This document shows positions 44,818 through 55,647 of a stretch of 64,000 bases of DNA, in pieces. The DNA lies in assembly GCA_030527325.1 (NCBI GenBank), contig JAUNBA010000007.1:1-64000 (forward strand), read 5' to 3'. The notes below the pieces were generated by a model that was given only the letters and a program-made list of their open reading frames with translations, searched no databases and was not told the origin of the DNA. This DNA is from Slackia sp. (GTDB lineage: Bacteria; Actinomycetota; Coriobacteriia; Coriobacteriales; Eggerthellaceae). The translations under genes were made by a program, and so were the position numbers. Every line of letters starts with the position of its first letter. The first letter of the stretch is position 1.

Positions 44818-45570
44818 CTATTCTTCGCACACGGCCCATACGCGCGCAGGCAGGCCGGACGCGCCTTCGATACGCGGCCAAGCCACGAACACGACGGCGC
44901 CCGCAGGCGGCACCTTATCAAGATTGGCCATGACTTCCACCTGCATATGGCCCATATCCAACACATAACGCTCAACGGCCAAATCGTCGGCCTCGACCGC
45001 CAGATACGACGCATCGGTGTCGAAGGTCTCGTGGCCGTTCACAGCAACGCCGCGCTCTTCGAACAAAAACTTCAGCGTCTCGATGGACCAGCCGGGGCAA
45101 TGCTCGCCGCCGTCTTCGTCCAAATTGCACAACGCATCGTAATCGGGCCAGCGCTTGTACCAGTCGGTACGCAGCGCCACGAAAGCGCCCTCGGGAATGC
45201 GGCCGTGCTCCGCTTCATACGCCAGGATGTCGTCGATGGTCACGGCGTAGTCGGGATTCTCGGCCGCCTTGGCGGAAATATCCACGACGCACAGCGGATA
45301 CGCGCCCTGCTCGACGCCGAACGCCTCAGCCGCAGGGCGGCCCGGCACGAAATGCACCGGAAAATCGACATGCGTGCCGAATTGACCAGGGAACTTATAT
45401 GTATGAATGCGGCACGAGAGCATTTCCTCATCGTAGTCGAACACGGTCTTGCACAGCTCCACCGACCCATCGGGAATGCCGCCCCAATACGGGCTCTCAT
45501 TGGTCAGCGGATGGGTCAGATCGACCCAACGGCACTGCTTCAGCGTTTCCAGCTGGCCCCACAAATCCAT
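44818..45570 (-). CDS. Cyclase-family hydrolase (KynB-like)
   Basis: A 250-residue protein of the metal-dependent cyclase superfamily (kynurenine formamidase/isatin hydrolase group). The metal motif GTHVDFPVHF is preceded by FPGQF, with DLTHPLTNESPYW at the N-terminus and TDWYKRWPDYD further on. The C-terminal ALxx-G-A-V/VFVAWPRIEGASGLPARVWA segment matches. Hydrolysis of an N-formyl or lactam substrate is expected, but the substrate is not defined; no tryptophan-degradation genes are adjacent. Start ATG 45570 follows AAGGAGGC. Confidence 0.8.
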   Translation of the reverse strand: MDLWGQLETLKQCRWVDLTHPLTNESPYWGGIPDGSVELCKTVFDYDEEMLSCRIHTYKFPGQFGTHVDFPVHFVPGRPAAEAFGVEQGAYPLCVVDISAKAAENPDYAVTIDDILAYEAEHGRIPEGAFVALRTDWYKRWPDYDALCNLDEDGGEHCPGWSIETLKFLFEERGVAVNGHETFDTDASYLAVEADDLAVERYVLDMGHMQVEVMANLDKVPPAGAVVFVAWPRIEGASGLPARVWAVCEE

Positions 45571-46078
45571 AATGCTGCCTCCTTCGCATCGTTCGAACGG
45601 CATACGCCCCCTGCATGCGGCGCGGAGGCGCCGCGCGTATCGAACACTCCACCCCGCTATTGTGACGCATCGCAGCGGCATCGAACGCGAGGAACAAGGG
45701 CAGCGGCCGAAAGAAACGACGAGCGCATCAAGGGGCTGGAACGCATGAGCGCTTCCGCCATGACATGCAGATGGCGGCCGAAAGAAACGCGCCAGGCGTG
45801 GCGAACACGGTAGGCGCTGCGTACGCGGCGGGCGTGGCGAATGCGGCGGATGCCCCGACCGCGCCGGCGCCGCAAGAGCGCCCGACGGCCTTCATGCGAA
45901 GGCGAGGCGGCAACGCACGAACGGCCCAATCGTTTCCGTCCGAACGACGAAGCACTCTCGCCGAACAACCGATCGCCGAGGCGCCGGGCATGACGGACGC
46001 ACCTCCGTTCATGCGCCCTTCACCCGCCGCCGGCTCGAACGACCTATGCGCCCTTCACCCGCCGCCTGATCAAGCGAC
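45571..46078 (+). other. 508-base gene-free stretch with short repeats
   Basis: No supported gene. GCGGCCGAAAGAAACG occurs at about 45711 and 45775, GGCGTGGCGAA twice near 45800-45840, and a 35-bp tandem repeat ends it. The word around 45957 (CTCGCCGAACAACCGATCGC) resembles the one at about 43591 in the other repeat region. Confidence 0.5.
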
Positions 46079-46099
46079 CTATGCGTCCTTCTCCACCGC
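46011..46099 (+). repeat. 35-bp tandem repeat running into the TSCPD gene
   Basis: ATGCGCCCTTCACCCGCCGC... occurs at 46011-46045 and 46046-46080, with a diverged third copy beginning at 46081. The stop codon of the TSCPD gene (46079-46081) lies at the second/third unit boundary. Confidence 0.75.
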
Positions 46100-46330
46100 C
46101 AGCTTGAGCGCCTGCGCCAGCTGGTCGGGACAGCTCGTCGAACGGGGGCCGCAGGTAGTGCCCTCCAAAAGCTCCGCCACGCGCTCGGCCGGCATGCCTT
46201 CGACCAGTTTTGCGATGCCTTTCAGGTTGCCGTTGCATCCGCCCTCGAACGACACGTCGCGCACGATGCCGTCGACCACGTCGAACTGGATGGAGCGGGA
46301 GCACGTCCCGCGCGTCTTGTAAGAATACAT
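46079..46330 (-). CDS. Small TSCPD-domain protein
   Basis: An 83-residue protein matching the small stand-alone TSCPD family (TIGR03905-like), related to the C-terminal zinc-binding segment of ribonucleotide reductases. It shows YKTRGTCSRSI, FEGGCNGNLKGI, LEGTTCGPRSTSCPDQLAQAL; four cysteines are placed as expected. Function of the family is not established. The start ATG 46330 follows GAAAGGAAAAGC. Its 3' end coincides with a 35-bp tandem repeat, which may have set the position of the stop. Confidence 0.82.
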   Translation of the reverse strand: MYSYKTRGTCSRSIQFDVVDGIVRDVSFEGGCNGNLKGIAKLVEGMPAERVAELLEGTTCGPRSTSCPDQLAQALKLAVEKDA

Positions 46331-46373
46331 CGCTTTTCCTTTCGATCGGTTAACCGCCGCCCAAGCGGCGGGC

Positions 46374-47060
46374 TTACACGCCATACGACCAATCGGCCCC
46401 GTCGGACCACAGGCCTCGGCCGGCATGGTAGGCATCCAGCTGCAAGGCCCTGAAAATGTCGAAATACGCGTCGTCGGGCTTGAACTTGTGCGCCATGGCA
46501 TACCCGTCCGTCAGCATTTTGCCGTTGACCATCTTGGCCTTGATCTCGTTGACGTCGGTGAAACTGATGGGCACCGCCTTCCACACGAACCGCAGCAATT
46601 CGCCGTTCTTGTCGGCGTTCGTCGTGTCCTTCTGCAGATACACGGTGTCGCCCACATGCAGGATGCCGCCCAGATGGGCCGCGGCGCGGCGGCCTTCGGG
46701 CGTGTTGAGCTTCGGATCCTCGTTGACCGCCTCGGGCGTGTTGACGCCCGTCAGACGCACGGTGCGTCCGTTTTCCCCCATCATGACGCGGATGGTGTCG
46801 CCGTCCACGATATCGGTCACCACCGCCTCTTCGAGAGCCGTCGACACCGCATGGCGCAAGCCGAACGACGCCATCTCATCGCCCGGGGCGAACGCCGCAG
46901 CCGCCTGGCGATTGGCCAGGTGGTTCGCGGAAAGAACCTGGTCGGTGAGCACCTCGGACGGGATGAACGCCTTGCCGCTCGCAAACGAGAGCACGACGCC
47001 CACCACCAGCACCAATGCGGCGGCCATGGACTTCTGCTGTGTGGAGTTCAATCGCGACAT
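46374..47060 (-). CDS. Membrane-anchored staphylococcal nuclease-fold protein
   Basis: A 228-residue protein with an N-terminal helix (about 11-30) and an SNase domain (about 78-228). DIVDGDTIRV and VRLTGVNTPE keep the calcium-side Asp, the Arg corresponding to Arg35 and the Glu corresponding to Glu43. However, Asp40 is Asn (VNTPE), and the DK-x-G-R-x-L segment bearing Arg87 reads ADKNGELLRF, with Glu in place of Arg. It may therefore be a weak or inactive nuclease with another binding role. ATG 47060 has no ribosome site but a perfect TATAAT placed for leaderless transcription. Confidence 0.82.
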   Translation of the reverse strand: MSRLNSTQQKSMAAALVLVVGVVLSFASGKAFIPSEVLTDQVLSANHLANRQAAAAFAPGDEMASFGLRHAVSTALEEAVVTDIVDGDTIRVMMGENGRTVRLTGVNTPEAVNEDPKLNTPEGRRAAAHLGGILHVGDTVYLQKDTTNADKNGELLRFVWKAVPISFTDVNEIKAKMVNGKMLTDGYAMAHKFKPDDAYFDIFRALQLDAYHAGRGLWSDGADWSYGV

Positions 47061-47066
47061 GCCTGG

Positions 47067-47072
47067 ATTATA
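47067..47072 (-). promoter_or_regulatory. TATAAT positioned for a leaderless mRNA of the nuclease gene
   Basis: On the minus strand the -10 TATAAT ends 6 nt before ATG 47060, so the A of the ATG is the expected first transcribed base. No consensus -35 is seen at 16-18 bp. Confidence 0.5.
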
Positions 47073-47226
47073 ATCGGCTCGAAGCACGCGGCGGCCCGGA
47101 TAGCCCGCGCCGCACGCCAACGCCATATCGCACGACATCGAAACGCGCGGCATGTTCCAAGCGCATCCCTGCAAGGCCCGCGGCGGCTCGTGCGCGCGGC
47201 GCCGATCGACCGAAGGGAGAAGCCCC

Positions 47227-48009
47227 ATGTCCGACGCACGCACGGCGATCGCCTGCGCCCTCGCCGCGCTCGCATTGCTCGCCGCGCCCGCAGCCGCGTT
47301 CGGCGCGGAATCGCAAGACCGCACGAGCATCGACGGCGCGGCCGAAGCCCTGCGCAACGAGCTCGAACCGGCCATGCCCTCGTTCGAAACCCTGCAGGAG
47401 CAGCGCGCGGAAAACGGGCGCGACATCGGCAACGCCCGCGTGCAGGGCCTGCAAGACGTCATGTACGACGGCAACGAAATGCGCCCCACCATCACGCTGA
47501 AGCTCGACGACGCCACGCTGGTCGAGGGGACCGACTTCGACGTGACCTTCACGGGCGATATCGTCGATCCGGGCGACGTGGCCGTCACCATCACGGGCAA
47601 AGGGTCCTACACGGGCTCGATCGAAACAGGATTCACCATCCTGCCGGGAGACCTCGCCTACGCCACCGTGGACGTCATCCCCGACCAAGAAGCGACAGGC
47701 GAGCCCTTAACGCCCGCGCCCCATGTCGAACTGGAAGGCAAGACTCTGGTCGAAGGCGTGGACTACCTGGTCTCTTACACCGACAACATCGACAAGGGCA
47801 CGGCGGACATGACCATCACGGGCATCGGAAACTGCACGGGGCTCAAGCATGCCTCCTTCGAAGTGCTCGAAGCACCCGAGACCAGCGTCTTCCAGGACGA
47901 ATTCGCCGCAGCCCTGCCGCTCATCGTCGGACCGGCCCTCGTTGCCGCCGTCGCCTTGGGCATCGTCGCGTTCACCCTCATGCGCAAAAAAACGCCGGGG
48001 GCGCGCTGA
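47227..48009 (+). CDS. Exported membrane-anchored protein with two Ig-like repeats
   Basis: A 260-residue protein. A signal peptide (cut about after AAAFGA), a helical spacer, two related beta-sandwich repeats (about 78-140 and 150-215) and a C-terminal transmembrane helix with RKK tail. Each repeat has the pattern L-x-D/E-G-x-x-L-V-E-G-x-D-Y/F-x-V-x-[YF]-T followed by G-x-A/V-x-x-T-I-T-G-x-G, common in surface proteins of gut Actinobacteria and Firmicutes. Start ATG 47227 follows GGGAGAAG. Function unknown; a surface or adhesion role is inference. It converges on copA, 29 bases away. Confidence 0.75.
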   Translation: MSDARTAIACALAALALLAAPAAAFGAESQDRTSIDGAAEALRNELEPAMPSFETLQEQRAENGRDIGNARVQGLQDVMYDGNEMRPTITLKLDDATLVEGTDFDVTFTGDIVDPGDVAVTITGKGSYTGSIETGFTILPGDLAYATVDVIPDQEATGEPLTPAPHVELEGKTLVEGVDYLVSYTDNIDKGTADMTITGIGNCTGLKHASFEVLEAPETSVFQDEFAAALPLIVGPALVAAVALGIVAFTLMRKKTPGAR

Positions 48010-48038
48010 CCCCTGGCGTCGCTGCGACGTCCGCGCGC

Positions 48039-48245
48039 CTATGCCATGGCGGCTTCGTAACCCTCCTCGGTCACGGCCGTCACCAGCGCTTCGTCGGCCA
48101 CGTCGGCCGCAAGCGTCACTGTGGCGCGCTTGCCCTCAAGATCGACCTCGGCCCGCTCGACGCCCTCTACGCCTTCGAGCGCCTTTTTCACATGCGCCAC
48201 GCAGCGCGGACACATCATGCCCTCCACATGCAGCGTCTTCTCCAT
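48039..48245 (-). CDS. copZ: Nested in-frame copper chaperone (CopZ-like) from an internal start in copA
   Basis: Inside copA, in the same frame, ATG 48245 is preceded by AAGGAGAGGAG at ideal spacing, the strongest ribosome site of the operon. Translation from it gives 68 residues, MEKTLHVEGMMCPRCVAHVK..., the exact size and motif of stand-alone CopZ chaperones. CopZ binds cytosolic Cu(I) through the CPRC pair and delivers it to CopA or CsoR. The full-length product also carries this domain. That the internal start is used is inference. Confidence 0.6.
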   Translation of the reverse strand: MEKTLHVEGMMCPRCVAHVKKALEGVEGVERAEVDLEGKRATVTLAADVADEALVTAVTEEGYEAAMA

Positions 48246-50702
48246 GCCTGACTCCTCTCCTTCATACGAATGGGCGAACCGCCCCTCCTCGCACCGTATC
48301 GCGCGGTCTACGCTCTCGTCGACCGCCGACGCAGGCAGCCGATCGACGCGCACCGCGGCCGCATCCGAGCCTTCCGCGCCGCGCGCACCTGAAGCATCCG
48401 TCGCGTCGTTTGCGACAAAATGCGGCTTCCACCTGCGTAGACGCAGAGCATTGCCCACCACGCACACCGAGCTGCAGCTCATCGCCGCCGCAGCGATCGT
48501 CGGCGTCAGCCCGATGCCCGCCCAAGCGAATACGCCCGCCGCCACGGGAATGCACACCGCATTGTAGACGAGCGCCCAGAAAAGATTCTGCTTGATGACG
48601 CGCATGGTGGCGCGCGAAAGCCCGATAGCGGCGGCCGCGTCCAGAAGATCGCTGCGCATCAGCACCACATCGGCGGCCTCCATGGCGATATCGGTGCCGG
48701 CGCCGATGGCCATGCCCACGTCGGCGCGCGCCAACGCGGGCGCGTCGTTGATGCCGTCGCCCACCATCACGACGCCCGCGCCCTGGCGGGAAAGACGCGC
48801 CGTCTCGCGCTCCTTATCGGCGGGAAGCACCTCGGCCATCACACGATCGACGCCGCAACGACGCTGCACCGCCGCCGCCGTGCGCGCGGCGTCGCCCGTC
48901 ATCATCACCGTCTCGATACCCATGGCCTTCAGCTCGCGCACCGCCGCGGCGCTCGTCGGCTTCACCGCATCGACCAGCGTCAGCAGCGCCTGCGCCGTGC
49001 CGTCGCATGCCACGAACAGCGCCGTGGCGCCTTCGTCGGCCGCGTCGGCGGCGGCAGCCGAAAACGGCGCGATATCCACGCCGCACGACGCCATCATGCG
49101 CTCGTTTCCCACCGTCACAAGCGCATCGCCGACGCGCGCCTCGATGCCCGCGCCCTCCGTCTGGTGAAACGCGCGGGCCGCAGGCACAACGACTCCTTCT
49201 TGCCGCGCGCAACGCACCACGGCCTGCGCCAAAGGATGCTCCGAAAACGCTTCAGCCGCGGCGGCCTTGCCGAGCACGTCGCCCCACGACGCCGCCGGCG
49301 CCAGCACCGCACGGCTCACCGACGGCGCGCCCTCGGTGATGGTGCCCGTCTTGTCGAGCAGCGCCACGCGGGCCGCATGCGCCGTCTGCAACGCCTCGGC
49401 CGATTTGACCAGGATGCCCGAACGGGCGCCCCGCCCCATAGCCACCATGACGGCCGTCGGCGTCGCCAGGCCGAGCGCGCACGGGCACGAGATGACCAGC
49501 ACCGATACCGCATGCATCAACGCCGTCTCGAAGCCCGCCCCTAAAAACAGCCAAACGCACAACGTGACCAGGGAGATCGCCATGACCGCAGGCACGAACA
49601 CGCCGCTGATCCTATCGGCGGTCTTCTCGATGGGCGCCTTCGATCCGGTCGCTTCGTCCACCATGCGGATGATGCCCGCGAGCACGGTATCGTCGCCGAC
49701 CCGCTCGGCACGCAGGGCGATCCAGCCCGCGCGCACCGTCGTGGCCGCCGACACCGCATCGCCCGGATTCTTTTCAGCGAACACGCTTTCGCCCGTGATG
49801 GCCGATTCATCCACCGACGCGGCGCCCTCGAGCACCACCCCGTCCACCGGAACCGCGCACCCCGTCTTCACGACGAGCACATCGCCGCGCGCCACCTCTT
49901 CGACGGGCACGTCGCGCTCGCCCTCGGGCGTGCGAAGCAGCGCGGTCTTCGGCGACAGATCCATCAGCGAGGTCACGGCATCGGTCGTCTTGCCCTTGGC
50001 GCGGGCCTCGAAATACTTGCCCAACGTGATAAGCGTCAAAATCATGGCGGCCGACTCGAAATACAGCCCCATCGACGCCTCGGCCGCGGCCGCCACATCG
50101 CCCGCTCCCAACGAGAAGCACATGCCGTACAGCGTCCAGACGCCGTATGCCAGCGACGCCGACGACCCCAACGCGATGAGCGAATCCATATTGGGCGCGC
50201 CGCGCAGCAGGTTGCCGAACCCGTTGGAGAAATACTTGAAGTTCACGAACACCACGGGAAGCACCAGCAAAAATTGCGTGAACGCGAACGCGAGCGCCCC
50301 CGATGGCGCCGCCAGAGCGCCGGGCAAAGGCCAGCCCGCCATATGGCCCATGGACAGGTAACACAGCGCGACGCCGCATACGATGGACACCGCCAGACGC
50401 AGCCGCATGCGGCGCTCTTCGGATTCGGCCGTCGCCCGAGACGACGCGCCGGCGCGGACGGCGGCCGTCGAGTGCGCTTCGCGAACCGATGCGCCATACC
50501 CCGCATGCTCGATAGCAGCGCAGACGGCCTCGTTCACGCGGGCGGAATCGATGGCGGCGCCATCGTCGTAGGACAATTCCATGCTGTTCTTCAAAAGGTT
50601 CACGGACGCATCCGCTACGCCGTCGACCCCGCGCGCAGCCTTTTCCACGCGTGCGCTGCATGCAGCGCACGACATGCCCGTGATATCGAAGACCTGTTTC
50701 AC
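48039..50702 (-). CDS. copA: Copper-translocating P1B-type ATPase with N- and C-terminal HMA domains
   Basis: An 887-residue copper exporter of the inner membrane. HMA domain 1 is MKQVFDITGMSCAACSARVE at the start (Cys12/Cys15). The membrane part includes the Cu-binding SCPCALGLATP, with the phosphorylation motif ALLDKTGTITEG and hinge VGDGINDAPALARADVGMAI. After the last helices and a linker, a second HMA domain (about 820-887) carries GMMCPRCVAHVKKAL, which resembles a CopZ fused on. The GTG start at 50702 is chosen for GAGGAGGGG upstream; longer starts lack one. csoR lies 64 bases upstream as the first gene of the operon. Confidence 0.94.
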   Translation of the reverse strand: MKQVFDITGMSCAACSARVEKAARGVDGVADASVNLLKNSMELSYDDGAAIDSARVNEAVCAAIEHAGYGASVREAHSTAAVRAGASSRATAESEERRMRLRLAVSIVCGVALCYLSMGHMAGWPLPGALAAPSGALAFAFTQFLLVLPVVFVNFKYFSNGFGNLLRGAPNMDSLIALGSSASLAYGVWTLYGMCFSLGAGDVAAAAEASMGLYFESAAMILTLITLGKYFEARAKGKTTDAVTSLMDLSPKTALLRTPEGERDVPVEEVARGDVLVVKTGCAVPVDGVVLEGAASVDESAITGESVFAEKNPGDAVSAATTVRAGWIALRAERVGDDTVLAGIIRMVDEATGSKAPIEKTADRISGVFVPAVMAISLVTLCVWLFLGAGFETALMHAVSVLVISCPCALGLATPTAVMVAMGRGARSGILVKSAEALQTAHAARVALLDKTGTITEGAPSVSRAVLAPAASWGDVLGKAAAAEAFSEHPLAQAVVRCARQEGVVVPAARAFHQTEGAGIEARVGDALVTVGNERMMASCGVDIAPFSAAAADAADEGATALFVACDGTAQALLTLVDAVKPTSAAAVRELKAMGIETVMMTGDAARTAAAVQRRCGVDRVMAEVLPADKERETARLSRQGAGVVMVGDGINDAPALARADVGMAIGAGTDIAMEAADVVLMRSDLLDAAAAIGLSRATMRVIKQNLFWALVYNAVCIPVAAGVFAWAGIGLTPTIAAAAMSCSSVCVVGNALRLRRWKPHFVANDATDASGARGAEGSDAAAVRVDRLPASAVDESVDRAIRCEEGRFAHSYEGEESGMEKTLHVEGMMCPRCVAHVKKALEGVEGVERAEVDLEGKRATVTLAADVADEALVTAVTEEGYEAAMA

Positions 50703-50765
50703 ATACCCCTCCTCGCACACATAGGACGCGGCGGGCTGCTCCAGCACACGGCCCGCCGCGCGCTT

Positions 50766-51080
50766 CTACATGAATTTCCTGATGAGACCCATGACCTCGT
50801 CGATCGACTCGAGATTTCCCTCGCGGACCTGCTCGACCACGCAGGTCTCCATATGCTCCTGCAGCAGCATCTCGGCCACGCGGTGGACCGCGGATTGCGC
50901 GGCGGCGAGCTGCATCAGCACATCCCCGCAATAGCGATTGTCGTCGATCATGGCCTTCACGCCGTTAAGCTGGCCGATTGCCCTGTTCAAACGCTTTTGC
51001 ACATCGGACTGAAGCGCTTCGCCGCGCGGCGTGCGCTTATGCCTGCACGCCTGGCAGCCCGAAGAATCCATCTCTTCCAT
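50766..51080 (-). CDS. csoR: Copper-sensing transcriptional repressor CsoR
   Basis: A 104-residue all-helical DUF156 repressor. The Cu(I) ligands Cys-(x)n-His-x3-Cys are present as NRYCGD and EHMETCVV, which indicates copper rather than nickel or formaldehyde sensing. The basic KRLNRAIGQLNGVKAMI helix matches the DNA-binding helix. Cu(I) binding releases DNA and switches on csoR-copA. ATG 51080 is used; another ATG lies three codons in. A palindrome that fits a CsoR site lies right on its promoter. Confidence 0.92.
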   Translation of the reverse strand: MEEMDSSGCQACRHKRTPRGEALQSDVQKRLNRAIGQLNGVKAMIDDNRYCGDVLMQLAAAQSAVHRVAEMLLQEHMETCVVEQVREGNLESIDEVMGLIRKFM

Positions 51081-51119
51081 GCCGTTTTCCCCTCTACGAC
51101 GGCCCCGTTCTTCGGGCCG

Positions 51120-51147
51120 ATTATATACCCCTTAGCGGTATATGCAA
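51120..51147 (-). promoter_or_regulatory. csoR-copA promoter overlapping a CsoR-type operator
   Basis: On the minus strand TTGCAT (51147-51142), a 16-bp spacer and TATAAT (51125-51120). The 7-bp inverted repeat ATATACC-N7-GGTATAT (51123-51143) covers the entire spacer and part of both boxes; CsoR sites of the TACCCC/GGGGTA type look like this. Confidence 0.8.
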
Positions 51148-51250
51148 GCAGCAGCCCATCCGCGGCGAAACGCCGATGAGCCCGCACGTAGCCGACACGA
51201 CCGAAGCGAGCACGCCCTGATGCGGCCGAAGCAATACGGGCCAGGACGCG

Positions 51251-51284
51251 AAAAGGCCCGCCGCGGCATACGCCGCGACGGGCC
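51251..51284 (-). terminator. Terminator after clpB
   Basis: On the minus strand GGCCCG-T-CGCGGC / GCCGCG-G-CGGGCC (arms 51272-51284 and 51255-51267) is followed by TTTT. It lies about 45 bases after the clpB stop. Confidence 0.8.
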
Positions 51285-51328
51285 GAAAAGCCGTTCTTTT
51301 CCGGCTTCTTTACAACAGAGGCTCCGTC

Positions 51329-54013
<2,685 letters not shown>

Positions 54014-54071
54014 AATGCGTCTCCTTTCTCGGGAGTCCGGCGAAACCGTATGTCGTAAGACACACGGACGA

Positions 54072-54467
54072 TCAACGCTCGTCGGAGGGACGGTACGGCG
54101 AAGAGAGCAGCCTGGACTCGGGCAGCATGAGCGCGGTCACGTTCTCGCGCGTTTCCAGCTCGTGCACGCGATCGGCGAGGCGGCGCACCTTCTTGTGAAG
54201 ATCGTCGATTTCCTCGTCGCGCTCTTCCAAGCGGCCCTTCAGATCGAGGATGCGTATGACGCCCGCCAGGTTGATGCCTTCGCTCGTAAGCTCGTTGATC
54301 AGCTCGAGGCGCTCGATGTCGGCCTGCGAGTACATACGCGTGTTGCCGCGCGTACGCTGAGGCGTGACCAGGCCCTTCTGCTCGTATATGCGCAGCGTCT
54401 GAGGATGCACGCCGGCCAGCTGGGCGGCGACGCCGATCATGTAGAGCGGTCGATCCCTATCGGTCAT
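54072..54467 (-). CDS. hspR: MerR-family heat-shock repressor HspR
   Basis: A 131-residue repressor of the actinobacterial heat-shock genes, sensing free DnaK. The MerR winged-helix (PLYMIGVAAQLAGVHPQTLRIYEQKGLVTPQRTRGNTRMYSQ) occupies about 7-50, followed by ERLELINELTSEGINLAGVIRIL and a coiled coil (about 75-115). Start ATG 54467 is chosen because AAGGAGGC lies ahead; it is 13 bases after the dnaJ stop. Position in the operon supports HspR. Confidence 0.93.
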   Translation of the reverse strand: MTDRDRPLYMIGVAAQLAGVHPQTLRIYEQKGLVTPQRTRGNTRMYSQADIERLELINELTSEGINLAGVIRILDLKGRLEERDEEIDDLHKKVRRLADRVHELETRENVTALMLPESRLLSSPYRPSDER

Positions 54468-54480
54468 GACACTCGCCTCC

Positions 54481-55452
54481 TTACTGCGCCAGACCGGCGC
54501 GCACATCGTAGCCGTCATGCTCGCACGCCGCCTGGAAATCGATCATGGCCTGCTCTTGCGCAGGCGTCATGGACTGGGGAATGTCCACATGCAGCGTGAT
54601 GCGCAGCGCGCCGCGGGGGCCGCCTTTCACATCGGGAGCGCCCTTGCCCGCCACGCGCAACTGCACGCCCTCCTGCGAACCCGCCGGAACCTTGATACGG
54701 ATCTTCGTGCCGTCGGGAGCGGGGACCACAACGCTGGCGCCCAGCGCCGCTTCCGACACGGTGACGGGCACCGTCATCAGCACGTCGGCACCGTCGCGCG
54801 AGAACACGGGGTGCTCGATGATGCGCGTGGTGACCAGCAAGTCTCCGTTGGCTCCGCCGTCGACGCCTGCGGCGCCTTTGCCGCGGAAGCGGACACGTCC
54901 GCCGTCGACCGCGCCTGCGGGGACTTTCACCTCGAGCGTTTCCGCCGCCGCGGCGCCAGGCGTCTTCACGCTGACCTTTTTCACCGTGCCGGCGAACGCC
55001 TCGTCGAAAGTCACGTTGAGGGTCACGTTCATGTCGCGGCCCTTGCGAGGACGCGGCGGACGCTGCCCGCCGAAGCCCGACCCGCCGAAACCGCCGCCGA
55101 AGATGTCGCCTATATCCCAGTTGCTGCCGAACGCGCCTTCGCCGCGGCGGATGCTTTCCAGGATGTCGGCCCAGCTGCCGCTGCCGGCGAACGGGTTCTG
55201 GCCGCCCGCCGCGCCGCCCCATCCGTACGGGATGCGCTGGGCGTCGGCCGTGCCGTACTGGTCGTAGAGCTTGCGCTTCTTCTCGTCGCCGAGCACTTCG
55301 TAGGCTTCGTTGATTTCCTTGAATTTGGCCTCGTCGCCGCCCGCGTCGGGATGATGCGTGCGCGCGAGCTTGCGATATGCCTTCTTGATCTCTTCGGCGG
55401 TGGCGCTTTTGGACACGCCGAGCGTCTTGTAGTAATCAGGTGTTGCCGCCAT
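54481..55452 (-). CDS. dnaJ: DnaJ-family co-chaperone without zinc fingers
   Basis: A 323-residue J-protein. The J domain (about 1-72) contains the HPD triad in [14 protein letters not shown], then a Gly/Phe-rich region (about 80-135), then two beta-barrel substrate domains ([22 protein letters not shown]...; [17 protein letters not shown]). The four CxxCxGxG zinc repeats of classical DnaJ are missing, as in CbpA/DnaJ2. It stimulates the DnaK ATPase. ATG 55452 follows GAAAGGAAGG. Confidence 0.92.
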   Translation of the reverse strand: MAATPDYYKTLGVSKSATAEEIKKAYRKLARTHHPDAGGDEAKFKEINEAYEVLGDEKKRKLYDQYGTADAQRIPYGWGGAAGGQNPFAGSGSWADILESIRRGEGAFGSNWDIGDIFGGGFGGSGFGGQRPPRPRKGRDMNVTLNVTFDEAFAGTVKKVSVKTPGAAAAETLEVKVPAGAVDGGRVRFRGKGAAGVDGGANGDLLVTTRIIEHPVFSRDGADVLMTVPVTVSEAALGASVVVPAPDGTKIRIKVPAGSQEGVQLRVAGKGAPDVKGGPRGALRITLHVDIPQSMTPAQEQAMIDFQAACEHDGYDVRAGLAQ

Positions 55453-55477
55453 GACCTGCCACCTTCCTTTCTATCGG

Positions 55478-55532
55478 GAGGCCGCGACGAGGCGGCCTCT
55501 ACAGCGAAGGCGGACTTGAAGCCCGCCTTCGC
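55478..55532 (-). other. Two stem-loops in the grpE-dnaJ gap
   Basis: GAGGCCGC/GCGGCCTC (55478-55499) and GCGAAGGCGG/CCGCCTTCGC (55504-55532), both perfect, in the 195-base intergenic space. No T-run; likely processing or attenuation elements. Confidence 0.45.
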
Positions 55533-55647
55533 AACCAACTCGATCTTTCGCCCCTCGCCGCATGAAGCGGAAAGGGTGTACGCCTATGCCGCGAAACGCG
55601 GAGGCCTGCATGCCCGAAGCCGGCGGCCGCGGACCTGCGCTGCGGAC

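Noticed and set aside
45765-46322. Plus-strand 185-codon frame
   Set aside because: It runs antisense through the TSCPD gene and is low-complexity Ala/Pro sequence without a ribosome site.
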